From assembly GCA_902785055.1 (NCBI GenBank), contig CACZXG010000002.1, positions 19,232 to 78,353 on the forward strand: a stretch of 59,122 bases of DNA. Reading direction: 5' to 3'. Within the stretch, counting starts at the first letter, position 1. Each line of letters opens with the position of its first letter. This stretch comes from an uncultured Lachnospiraceae bacterium (GTDB lineage: Bacteria > Bacillota > Clostridia > Lachnospirales > Lachnospiraceae). This document shows, in pieces, positions 43,831-51,848 of the stretch. The notes under the pieces were generated by a model. It was given only the letters and a program-made list of their open reading frames with translations. It made no database searches and was not told where the DNA came from. A program made the position numbers and the translations under genes.

Positions 43831-45525
43831 TTGAAGAAAACTATAGAAAAGGAACAGAGACAGCCTGCTCTCAGGATCATTCCCCTGGGCGGGCTCGAAC
43901 AGATCGGAATGAACATTACTGCCTTCGAATATGAGGACAGTATTATTGTTGTGGACTGCGGTCTGGCGTTTCCGGAGGACGATATGTTCGGAATTGACCT
44001 TGTCATTCCGGACACGACCTATCTTGAGAACAACATCGACAAGGTCAAGGGGTTTGTCATAACCCACGGACACGAGGACCACATTGGCGCGCTGCCCTAT
44101 GTCCTTCAGAAGATCAACGTCCCGGTATTCGCAACAAGGCTCACCATGGGCATCATTGAGAACAAGCTCAAGGAGCGCGGCATGATGGAGACGACCCAGA
44201 GGAAGGTCATCCCGTTCGGCTCCTCCGTGAGTCTGGGATGCTTCAGGGTGGAGTTTATCAAGACCAACCACAGCATTGTTGACGCAGCGGCGCTCGCTAT
44301 TTATACACCTGCGGGGATCGTTGTGCATACGGGCGACTTTAAGGTCGACTATACGCCTGTTTTCGGAGACGCGATCGACCTGCAGAGGTTCGCGGAACTG
44401 GGCAGAAAGGGAGTCCTGGCACTTCTGTGCGACTCCACAAATGCGGAACGCCCGGGCTTTACGCCTTCGGAGAAAACGGTCGGAAAGACCATCGACCAGC
44501 TCTTTCAGGAGCACAGCGACACGAGGATCATCATCGCGACTTTCGCTTCCAACGTGGACAGGGTGCAGCAGATCATCAATTCCGCTTACAAGTACGGCAG
44601 AAAGGTAGTCGTGGAAGGCCGCAGCATGGTCAATATCATCGCGACGGCTTCCGAACTGGGCTGCCTCAATGTACCCGAGAAAACCCTGATCAGTGTGGAC
44701 GACCTCAAGAACTATCCCGGAGAGCAGACCGTCATCATCACGACGGGAAGCCAGGGAGAGAGCATGGCGGCCCTCAGCCGCATGGCTGAGAGCATCCACA
44801 GGAAGATCTCGATCGGACAGGGAGATACCGTTATCTTCTCATCCAGCCCCATCCCGGGCAATGAGAAGGCGGTCACCAACGTGATCAACAAGCTCCTTTT
44901 AAAGGGAGCGGACGTCATTTTCCAGGACGTCCATGTCTCGGGCCACCCCTGTCAGGAAGACATCAAGCTGATCTATACTTTGGTTCAGCCCAAATATTCC
45001 GTGCCTGTACACGGCGAATACCGCCATCTCAAGGCACAGGCCAAGCTGGTCAGGGAGCTGGGGATCGACAAGGAGAACATTTTCATCCTGCAGTCGGGAG
45101 ACGTGCTTGAACTGACCCCTGACAGCGCGAAGGTGACGGACAGTGTTCCGGTCGGCAACATCCTGGTTGACGGACTCGGCGTGGGAGACGTGGGCAACAT
45201 CGTTCTCAGAGACCGCCAGCACCTGGCAGAGGACGGCATTGTCATCGTGACATTCGCCATGGAGAGCGGTACAGAGAAGATCGTATCAGCTCCGGAGATC
45301 ACTTCCAGGGGCTTTGTATATATCAAGGAAGCGGACGTTCTGATGAACGGCGCGAATCTCGTAGCGCAGGGCGCGCTCTATGCCTGCCAGGAGAGAAGGA
45401 CCCTGGACCGCAACCGCATCAAGGCGGTAGTAAGGGACAATCTGAGCGATTATTTCTGGAAGAAGACCCAGAGAAGACCCATGATCCTTCCGATCATCGT
45501 GGAGATCGGCAGAGATAACTATTAA
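43831..45525 (+). CDS. rnj: Ribonuclease J
   Basis: A 564-residue metallo-beta-lactamase-fold RNase with 5'-3' exonuclease and endonuclease activity, central to mRNA decay and rRNA maturation in Bacillota. The zinc motif HGHEDHIGALPY lies near residue 75; the beta-CASP domain includes STNAERPGFTPSEKTV, and motifs FASNVDRVQQII and HVSGHPCQEDIKLIYTLVQPKYSVPVHGEYRHL follow. The C-terminal RNA-binding domain is complete. The start is a TTG at 43831 with AGAGGA before it. Confidence 0.96.
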   Translation: MKKTIEKEQRQPALRIIPLGGLEQIGMNITAFEYEDSIIVVDCGLAFPEDDMFGIDLVIPDTTYLENNIDKVKGFVITHGHEDHIGALPYVLQKINVPVFATRLTMGIIENKLKERGMMETTQRKVIPFGSSVSLGCFRVEFIKTNHSIVDAAALAIYTPAGIVVHTGDFKVDYTPVFGDAIDLQRFAELGRKGVLALLCDSTNAERPGFTPSEKTVGKTIDQLFQEHSDTRIIIATFASNVDRVQQIINSAYKYGRKVVVEGRSMVNIIATASELGCLNVPEKTLISVDDLKNYPGEQTVIITTGSQGESMAALSRMAESIHRKISIGQGDTVIFSSSPIPGNEKAVTNVINKLLLKGADVIFQDVHVSGHPCQEDIKLIYTLVQPKYSVPVHGEYRHLKAQAKLVRELGIDKENIFILQSGDVLELTPDSAKVTDSVPVGNILVDGLGVGDVGNIVLRDRQHLAEDGIVIVTFAMESGTEKIVSAPEITSRGFVYIKEADVLMNGANLVAQGALYACQERRTLDRNRIKAVVRDNLSDYFWKKTQRRPMILPIIVEIGRDNY

Positions 45526-45571
45526 TCATCATAAACTTTAGTACAGCGGACGGCAGTACGGGAGGCGTGTA

Positions 45572-46039
45572 GTGAGAAAAATGCGCACCACTATCGGGGT
45601 TGTGATCGATACCCTCGGCAGTATCATCATTTACGCAGTGATCGCGGCGGCGATCCTGTTCATGGCGGGACAGGCCAAACACTACTATGACGTAGGTTAC
45701 GGCGTGTTTTCCCAACAGGGAAAAGATGCAAGGGGAACCGGCAAAGTAGTGGCTTTCACTGTGGAAGAGGGCGTCAAGGTCACTAAGCTCGCTGAGCAGC
45801 TCGAAGAGCAGGGGATCATAGATTCCGCGAGACTCTTCCTGATCCAGGAGAGGGTGTCCGATTACGCTGGCATGTATGTCGCGGGAACTTACGCGCTTTC
45901 TTCTGAAATGACGACTGAGGAGATCATGAGGGTGATCTCCGCGAAAGAGGCTTCTCCCTATGAGATGCCCGCCGAAGAGCAGCCCGTTGAAGGAACAGAC
46001 GGCGGAGAAGAAACCGAAGGCGAAGGAGAAGAGGGCTGA
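45572..46039 (+). CDS. Short MltG/YceG-like membrane protein (catalytic domain absent)
   Basis: A 155-residue protein with one membrane segment (about 14-33, LGSIIIYAVIAAAILFMAGQ) and an outside part resembling the first subdomain of the MltG transglycosylase (VAFTVEEGVKVTKLAEQLEEQGIIDSARLFLIQERV...YVAGTYALSSEMTTEEIMRVI). Full MltG is about 340 residues and ends in a catalytic-Glu domain, which is missing. A Glu/Gly-rich tail follows, so it is a natural short form, not a frameshift. It may modulate cell-wall glycan release or be non-enzymatic. The GTG start follows GGGAGG. Confidence 0.75.
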   Translation: MRKMRTTIGVVIDTLGSIIIYAVIAAAILFMAGQAKHYYDVGYGVFSQQGKDARGTGKVVAFTVEEGVKVTKLAEQLEEQGIIDSARLFLIQERVSDYAGMYVAGTYALSSEMTTEEIMRVISAKEASPYEMPAEEQPVEGTDGGEETEGEGEEG

Positions 46040-46043
46040 GAGG

Positions 46044-46063
46044 ATGATCAGGATCCTGATCAT
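46044..46063. repeat. Perfect 20-bp palindrome with three GATC sites
   Basis: ATGATCAGGATCCTGATCAT is fully self-complementary with no spacer. It lies between the MltG-like stop and the methyltransferase start, six bases before the ATG, where the Shine-Dalgarno would be. Confidence 0.7.
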
Positions 46064-46069
46064 GAGAGT

Positions 46070-46780
46070 ATGACAGACTATATGGAAAAATTTGCGGCGC
46101 AGAGGGAGACAGGGGAGCGGATCAGCGTATTCGCGGAGTCTCTGCTCGCGGAACAGTCCCCCGAACTGAGAAAATTGGAGAAAAAGGCTCTGGAGGAAGG
46201 AGTACCGATCATTCGGCCCCACACCCGGGGCCTTATTCAGTGTCTGCTGGAAATGCTGGCGCCGCGCAGGATCCTGGAGATCGGCACGGCGGTGGGATAT
46301 TCGGCACTGGTCATGTATACCTATGCGCCCGCATCCTGCGAGATCATTACCATTGAGCGGGATGAAAAGAGAGCAGGTGAGGCCCGGCTGAATTTTGACA
46401 GATTCGGGGCGGACAGGATCACGCTCCTGGAGGGAGATGCGGCTCAGATCCTGCCGGAGCTCACGGGAACTTTCGACCTGATCTTTATGGACGCGGCCAA
46501 GGGCCAGTACATCCGGTTCCTGCCGGAGGTGATCAGACTCCTTTCGGAGGGCGGCGTTCTACTGTCCGACAACGTTCTCAAGGAAGGTGAGATCCTGGAG
46601 TCGAAGTTCTCGGTGACGCGCCGCAACCGAACGATCCACAAGAGGATGCGGGAATATCTGGCAGCGGTCTCGCAGGACCCGCGCCTTCGGACAATACTGC
46701 TTGAGACGGGCGACGGAGCGGCGCTTTCCGTGCGCCGGCGAAACGTGGAAGATAATATTGAAGCCGGAGATCTCCGGTGA
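46070..46780 (+). CDS. Class I SAM O-methyltransferase, TrmR-like (tRNA 5-hydroxyuridine methyltransferase)
   Basis: A 236-residue methyltransferase of the YrrM/TrmR type. SAM-binding motifs are ILEIGTAVGYSALVM near residue 66, TIERDEKRAGEARLNF, and LIFMDAAKGQYIRFLPEV; then LLSDNVLKEGEI. Bacillus TrmR methylates 5-hydroxyuridine at tRNA position 34. The next gene is a U32 peptidase-family protein like TrhP, which makes that hydroxyl group, so the assignment is supported by context. A palindrome occupies the normal Shine-Dalgarno position. Confidence 0.88.
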   Translation: MTDYMEKFAAQRETGERISVFAESLLAEQSPELRKLEKKALEEGVPIIRPHTRGLIQCLLEMLAPRRILEIGTAVGYSALVMYTYAPASCEIITIERDEKRAGEARLNFDRFGADRITLLEGDAAQILPELTGTFDLIFMDAAKGQYIRFLPEVIRLLSEGGVLLSDNVLKEGEILESKFSVTRRNRTIHKRMREYLAAVSQDPRLRTILLETGDGAALSVRRRNVEDNIEAGDLR

Positions 46781-46791
46781 TGAGGAATACT

Positions 46792-48078
46792 ATGACACAG
46801 GATGCAAAAAAGAGAAAGACGGAACTTCTTCTCCCCGCCAAGGACCTGGAAGTGCTCAAAACCGCCGTCCGATACGGAGCGGACGCGGTCTATATAGGGG
46901 GAGAGGCCTACGGGCTGCGGGCCAAGGCGAGAAACTTTTCGCCGGCGGAGATGGCTGAAGGAATACGATATGCCCATGAAAGAGGGGTAAAGGTTTATGT
47001 AACCGCCAACATTCTCGCCCACAACAGTGATCTCGCGGGGGCTGAGCAATATTTTGGCCAGTTGGCGGAGATGAAGCCTGACGCGATCCTGGTGGCGGAT
47101 CCCGGAATGTTCATGCTGGCGAAGAAAACGTGCCCGGAGATCCCGCTGCACATCTCCACCCAGGCCAACAACACCAACTACGGGACATTCAATTTCTGGT
47201 TCGACCTGGGAGCGGAGAGAGTGGTCTGCGCGAGAGAACTGAGCCTTGTGGAGATCGCGCAGATCCGCAGGCATATCCCCGAGGACAGGGAGATCGAGGC
47301 ATTCGTGCACGGGGCGATGTGCATCTCATATTCGGGAAGATGCCTTTTGTCCAATTACTTTACGGGCAGAGACGCCAACCACGGTGCCTGCACGCACCCC
47401 TGCAGGTGGAAATACGCCGTCATGGAGGAATCCAGGCCGGGTGTCTATCTTCCGATCGAGGAAAATGAGAGAGGGACATTCGTTTTCAACTCCAGGGACC
47501 TGTGCATGATCGAGCACATCCCGGACCTTCTGAGGGCAGGCGTGGACAGCCTCAAGATCGAGGGCCGCATGAAGACAGCGCTCTATGTGGCGTCGGTGGC
47601 CAGGGCTTACAGGCAGGCGCTCGACGACTTTGACAAGAGCGAAGAACTCTATCAGTCAAGGATCCCGGAGTATCAGGACGCGATCAAAAAGTGCACCTAC
47701 AGAAGGTTCACCACAGGGTTTTACTATGGCAGGCCTGATGAGGAGGCCATGGTCTACGACAGCAATACTTATGTCAATGAGGCAGTTTTTCTGGGAATCG
47801 TTGAGGAGATCACGCCGGAGGGAAGGGCGCGCATCATGCAGAGAAACAAATTTTGCGTCGGAGACCGCATAGAGATTATGAAACCTGACGGAAGAGATAT
47901 TCCGATTATCGTAATTTCAATGTATAATCAAAATGGAGAGAGTGTAGACAGCGCACCGCATCCTAAAGAGATCATCGATCTTGAAGTGGTGAATGCCGCT
48001 GACCCGACTTTGGCTGTGGAAATAGAAATGGGCGACATTTTGAGAGTGGTTGTTGCCGACAAAGCTGAAGCGGATTAA
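46792..48078 (+). CDS. U32 peptidase family protein, TrhP-like (tRNA U34 hydroxylation)
   Basis: A protein of about 428 residues. The U32 signature is clear: EAFVHGAMCISYSGRCLLSNYFTGRDANHGACTHPCRWKY, with its conserved cysteines. The N-terminal TIM-barrel-like part has ELLLPAKDLEVLKTAVRYGADAVYIGG. In Bacillus (YrrN/YrrO) and E. coli (TrhP) such proteins are needed for prephenate-dependent 5-hydroxylation of tRNA U34. The preceding gene encodes the TrmR-like enzyme for the next step. The ATG at 46792 has GAGGA five bases upstream; an ATG at 46780, overlapping the previous stop, is the alternative. Confidence 0.88.
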   Translation: MTQDAKKRKTELLLPAKDLEVLKTAVRYGADAVYIGGEAYGLRAKARNFSPAEMAEGIRYAHERGVKVYVTANILAHNSDLAGAEQYFGQLAEMKPDAILVADPGMFMLAKKTCPEIPLHISTQANNTNYGTFNFWFDLGAERVVCARELSLVEIAQIRRHIPEDREIEAFVHGAMCISYSGRCLLSNYFTGRDANHGACTHPCRWKYAVMEESRPGVYLPIEENERGTFVFNSRDLCMIEHIPDLLRAGVDSLKIEGRMKTALYVASVARAYRQALDDFDKSEELYQSRIPEYQDAIKKCTYRRFTTGFYYGRPDEEAMVYDSNTYVNEAVFLGIVEEITPEGRARIMQRNKFCVGDRIEIMKPDGRDIPIIVISMYNQNGESVDSAPHPKEIIDLEVVNAADPTLAVEIEMGDILRVVVADKAEAD

Positions 48079-48104
48079 TTGTTGCAAAAAAAGGGGAAGA
48101 GAGA

Positions 48105-49460
48105 ATGAAAATCATAGTGGTTGGCTGCGGCAAGGTCGGTGCAGCCCTTACGGCCCAGCTGAGCCAGGAGGGACACGACATTGCCGTCATTGACTTGGAC
48201 AGCAGAGTGGTCACTGACATCTCAAACAATTACGACGTGCTCGGACTTGTGGGAAACGGTGCCAGTCATGCAGTGCAGATGGAGGCGGGGATCGAGAAAG
48301 CCGACCTTTTGGTAGCGGCGACGGATTCCGACGAACTGAACCTTCTGTGCTGCCTGATCGCGAAGAAAGCCGGCGGATGCAGTACTGTCGCGAGAGTACG
48401 AAATCCCGTTTATAACAGCGAGATCGATTTTATCAAGGAAGAACTTGGACTGTCCCTCACCGTAAATCCCGAGTACGCGGCGGCGACAGAGGCTGCAAGG
48501 GTGCTCCGGTTCCCTTCCGCTGTTCAGATCGAGACTTTTGCCAAGGGCAAAGTGGAGATCATTAAAGTCAGGATCCCGGAGGACTCCGTTCTGGACGGCT
48601 GCCCTCTCGCCCAGATCCACAAGAGGACCGGCACAGACGTGCTGATCTGCACGGTGGAGAGAGGCACTCAGGTTGAGATCCCCAACGGCTCGTTCGTACT
48701 CAAGGCCGGGGATATCATCAGTATCGTCGCGTCCAAACAGAACACCAGGGACTTTGTGGCGAGGATAGGACTTAAGAGCCGCAGAGTCAGGGACTGCATG
48801 ATCATAGGCGGCGGCAAGATCGCCTTTTACCTTGCGCAGCAGCTGATCGAGACCGGTATCCGCGTCAAGATCATCGAGCAGGACAGGGACCGCTGCGAGG
48901 AGCTGTGTGATCTGCTTCCCAAAGCTACCATCATCAATGCTGACGCCGCCAACCAGAATATCCTCATGGAAGAGGGCATCAGGGAGTGCGAGTCCTTTGT
49001 GACACTTACGGGCATGGACGAGGAGAACCTGTTCCTGTCCCTGTTTGCCCAGGAGAGTTCCAAGGCTAAGGTCATCACCAAGGTGGACCGGCTGGATTTT
49101 GACAATATCATCAAGCGGCTCGACCTGGGAACACTCCTGCATCCCAAGAATATTACGGCGGATAATATCCTGCGCTATGTGCGCGCGCTGCAGAATTCCA
49201 TCGGCAGCAACGTGGAGACTCTTTATAAGATCATTGAAAATAAGGTGGAAGCTCTGGAATTCAAGATCCAGACCGATTCGCCTGTAGTTGGGATCCCGCT
49301 GTCCCAGCTCAAGGTTAAGCCGAATGTCCTCGTCGCATGCATCAGTCACGATGGCAGGATCAGTATCCCGAACGGAAATTCCATCATCCGCGTGGGCGAC
49401 AGCGTAGTTGTGGTCACTTCCCATCTCGGATTCAGGGATATCAGGGATATTCTAAAGTGA
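48105..49460 (+). CDS. trkA: Trk potassium uptake protein TrkA (peripheral regulator)
   Basis: A 451-residue cytosolic protein with two RCK modules, each with TrkA_N and TrkA_C parts. The first nucleotide-binding motif is VVGCGKVGAAL (residue 5). The second is IIGGGKIAFYL, where the last glycine is Ala. It gates the TrkH channel in response to NAD(H) or ATP. trkH follows 16 bp later. Start follows GGGGAAGAGAGA. Confidence 0.95.
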   Translation: MKIIVVGCGKVGAALTAQLSQEGHDIAVIDLDSRVVTDISNNYDVLGLVGNGASHAVQMEAGIEKADLLVAATDSDELNLLCCLIAKKAGGCSTVARVRNPVYNSEIDFIKEELGLSLTVNPEYAAATEAARVLRFPSAVQIETFAKGKVEIIKVRIPEDSVLDGCPLAQIHKRTGTDVLICTVERGTQVEIPNGSFVLKAGDIISIVASKQNTRDFVARIGLKSRRVRDCMIIGGGKIAFYLAQQLIETGIRVKIIEQDRDRCEELCDLLPKATIINADAANQNILMEEGIRECESFVTLTGMDEENLFLSLFAQESSKAKVITKVDRLDFDNIIKRLDLGTLLHPKNITADNILRYVRALQNSIGSNVETLYKIIENKVEALEFKIQTDSPVVGIPLSQLKVKPNVLVACISHDGRISIPNGNSIIRVGDSVVVVTSHLGFRDIRDILK

Positions 49461-49476
49461 CGGACAGGAGGCGATT

Positions 49477-50919
49477 ATGAATTATTCCATTATTCGGAAA
49501 ATACTCGGCGTCGTCATTCAGTTCACCGGGGCTTTTCTGGCGCTTCCGGCCGTCTGCGGCCTGTTCTACGGGGAGAAGCAGGCGATCGTCTACGCGGCCC
49601 TCTCCATCGCCTATTTCGTGATCGGAAGGATCATTTCCGGAATTAAACTGAAAAGCCACGCCTACTACGCAAGGGAAGGCCTTGTGATCGTGGGTATGAG
49701 CTGGATCGTCATCAGTATACTGGGCGCGATCCCTCTGGTGATCACGAAGGACATCCCGAACTTCACGGACGCGCTGTTTGAGACGGTCTCCGGCTTTACG
49801 ACGACGGGATCCAGCATCCTGAGCGATGTCGAAGCCCTGAGCCACACGGGTCTCTTCTGGCGAAGCTTCACTCACTGGGTGGGCGGCATGGGCGTCATCG
49901 TCTTTATCCTTGCCGTGCTCCCTATGACCGGCGGCTACAACATGAACCTCATGCGTGCGGAGAGCCCGGGCCCTACGGTCGGCAAACTGGTCCCGCGCAT
50001 GAAAGACACTGCCAAAATATTGTATTCCATCTATTTCGGGATCACCGTGGCGGAGATCATCGTCCTCGTTATTGTGGGAATGCCGCTGTTTGACGCGCTC
50101 TGCATTTCCTTCGGCAGCGCCGGAACGGGAGGTTTCGGCGTGCGCAATGACAGCTGCGCCGGATATTCCAGTCTGATGCAGAGTATCATCACGGTGTTCA
50201 TCCTCATGTTCGGCGTCAACTTCAACGCTTACTTCTTCATTCTGAGAAGGAAGTTTGATGAAGTCTTCAAGATGAGCGAGCTGAAGGGATATTTTGGCAT
50301 CGTAGCATTCTCGATCATCACGATCACGATCAACGTGCGGAATATGTTCCCTTCACTGTATCAGGCGTTCCATCACTCAGCGTTCCAGGTAGCTTCGATC
50401 ATCACGACCACAGGTTTCGCTACGACGGACTTCGACCGGTGGCCGCAGTACTCCAGGGCGCTGCTGGTACTGATCATGTTTGTAGGCGCCTGCGCAGGCA
50501 GTACAGGCGGCGGTATGAAGGTCTCCCGTATCATGCTTATGTTCAAGACCGTGTACCGCGAGATCCGCAAGTACCTGCATCCCCGCGCGGTGACGAACGT
50601 CACTATGGACGGCAAGACAATGGACAGAAGCACACTGCACAGCGTCAGCGTCTACCTGTCCACATACATGCTGCTGTTCTCGGTGTCAGTACTGGCGATC
50701 ACCCTCTTTGAGAACCTTGACCTCGAGACAGTGTTCACTTCAGTGGCATGTACATTCAACAACATCGGACCCGGCCTTTCCAAGGTCGGCCCGACCTGCA
50801 ACTTCGGATTCATGCAGCCGGTCACCAAGTATATCCTCATGTTCGATATGCTTGCAGGCCGCCTCGAGCTGTATCCCATGCTGATGCTGCTGACACCCGC
50901 TGTGTGGAAGAACGCGTAA
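49477..50919 (+). CDS. trkH: TrkH family potassium transporter
   Basis: A 480-residue membrane protein of the Trk/Ktr superfamily. Four pore loops are visible, such as FETVSGFTTTGSSIL, SFGSAGTGGFGVRNDS, ITTTGFATTDFDRWP and CTFNNIGPGLSKVGP. The GGMKVSRIMLMFKTVYREIRKYLHPRAV loop and the terminal LGRLELYP-type motif (MLAGRLELYPMLMLL) match TrkH. It works with TrkA. Start follows CAGGAGGCGATT. Confidence 0.95.
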   Translation: MNYSIIRKILGVVIQFTGAFLALPAVCGLFYGEKQAIVYAALSIAYFVIGRIISGIKLKSHAYYAREGLVIVGMSWIVISILGAIPLVITKDIPNFTDALFETVSGFTTTGSSILSDVEALSHTGLFWRSFTHWVGGMGVIVFILAVLPMTGGYNMNLMRAESPGPTVGKLVPRMKDTAKILYSIYFGITVAEIIVLVIVGMPLFDALCISFGSAGTGGFGVRNDSCAGYSSLMQSIITVFILMFGVNFNAYFFILRRKFDEVFKMSELKGYFGIVAFSIITITINVRNMFPSLYQAFHHSAFQVASIITTTGFATTDFDRWPQYSRALLVLIMFVGACAGSTGGGMKVSRIMLMFKTVYREIRKYLHPRAVTNVTMDGKTMDRSTLHSVSVYLSTYMLLFSVSVLAITLFENLDLETVFTSVACTFNNIGPGLSKVGPTCNFGFMQPVTKYILMFDMLAGRLELYPMLMLLTPAVWKNA

Positions 50920-50934
50920 GATTGAATTCCTTGA

Positions 50935-50973
50935 GCCGGAGGGACTTTTGAGTACCCTCCGGCGGTTTTTTTT
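50935..50973 (+). terminator. Intrinsic terminator after trkH
   Basis: GCCGGAGGG pairs with CCCTCCGGC around an 11-nt loop, followed by eight T residues. Confidence 0.92.
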
Positions 50974-51023
50974 GTATGTCGGGCCGGGACTTCGCGGGCA
51001 CGGAAAATTTTTTAAAAAAGGAC

Positions 51024-51052
51024 TTGCAAAAACGGGAGTCATCCTCTATAAT
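51024..51052 (+). promoter_or_regulatory. Promoter of tRNA-Gln
   Basis: TTGCAA (51024-51029) and TATAAT (51047-51052) are 17 bp apart, 42 bp before the mature tRNA 5' end. Confidence 0.8.
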
Positions 51053-51094
51053 CATAATTCGTAGCCGACAGATATGTCGTTTACATAGATCCAT

Positions 51095-51167
51095 AGGGCT
51101 ATAGCCAAACGGTAAGGCAGCGGACTCTGACTCCGTCATTTTGAAGGTTCGAATCCTTCTAGCCCTG
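51095..51167 (+). tRNA. tRNA-Gln (anticodon CTG)
   Basis: All arms can be folded: a 7-bp acceptor (AGGGCTA with TAGCCCT), a D arm, an anticodon arm GCGGA-CTCTGAC-TCCGT with anticodon CTG, and a T arm GAAGG-TTCGAAT-CCTTC. G is the discriminator and CCA is not encoded. CTG reads CAG glutamine codons. It stands alone, with its own promoter and terminator. Confidence 0.95.
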
Positions 51168-51174
51168 TTCATTT

Positions 51175-51208
51175 GAGGCTTTCATCTTTCGAGATGGAAG
51201 CCTTTTTT
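51175..51208 (+). terminator. Intrinsic terminator of tRNA-Gln
   Basis: GAGGCTTTCATCT pairs with AGATGGAAGCCTT around a TTCG tetraloop, followed by a T-run. Confidence 0.9.
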
Positions 51209-51250
51209 CATGTCTTTTTCATATCCGGAAGCATGATTGAATGGAAATCA

Positions 51251-51668
51251 TACATCCATCTTCGGTATGAGCCGAATCCGATGGCACGCGAAAAGCTTCT
51301 CTGGCACAAATCATACATCCATCTTCAGTTTGAGCCGAATCCGATGGCACGCGAAAAGCTTCTCTGGCACAAATCATACATCCATCCTCAGTTTGAGCCG
51401 AATCCGATGGCACGCGAAAAGCTGCTCTGGCACAAATCATACATCCATCTTCAGTTTGAGCCGAATCCGATGGCACGCGAAAAGCTTGCCTGGCACAAAT
51501 CATACATCCGTTTTCGACTTCGACCGAATCCGATGGTGCACCTGACAAATATCGCCCAATAGCGCTACACCCATATCAAGCTATATGCCGAATCCGATGG
51601 CACATCCGGCAAGAAGCGCCTCAAAAGGCTACATCCACATCAAACTATATGCTAAATCCGGTGGATAC
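51251..51668 (+). repeat. Regular array of seven 63-bp units (array 2)
   Basis: TACATCC-type boxes start at 51251, 51314, 51377, 51440, 51503, 51566 and 51630: exactly 63 bp apart except for the last step (64). In each unit ATCCGATGG starts 25-26 bp later. Units 1-4 differ by only about two bases each; in units 5-7 the boxes remain while the other bases diverge. Box ends CCATC and GATGG form an inverted pair about 19 bp apart, so each unit can fold. Because 63 is divisible by three, repeated 21-residue frames appear on both strands, but no plausible start exists. The unit also forms array 1 at 15836-16272. Confidence 0.9.
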
Positions 51669-51848
51669 AAATTGCGAACAATGAAAAATCTCCAATTTTG
51701 ACCACAAAAAGTTGTGCACATCTACTAAATAATAAAATAGTATAAATATTTAGTGACAAAATGTTAAATAAATGTTAACATTCTAATTGTAGATGTTACA
51801 ACTCATTGCGAAAATGATTACCGTCATCACAAAAGATCGGAGGAGACT

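Noticed and set aside
51173-51562. Repetitive 21-residue open frame across array 2 on the plus strand (and a similar one on the minus strand)
   Set aside because: The frame survives only because the period, 63, is divisible by three. The plus-strand start is a TTG inside the tRNA terminator with no ribosome site, and units 6-7 break the frame.
51251-51668. CRISPR array
   Set aside because: The whole unit repeats in units 1-4, including what would be spacers; there are two conserved boxes per unit rather than one repeat, and no cas genes are nearby.
51741-51782. Promoter and operator of the choline-binding amidase gene (TATAAA-type box, AATGTTAACATT palindrome)
   Set aside because: The region is so AT-rich that such matches are expected, and no -35 with a normal spacer was found.
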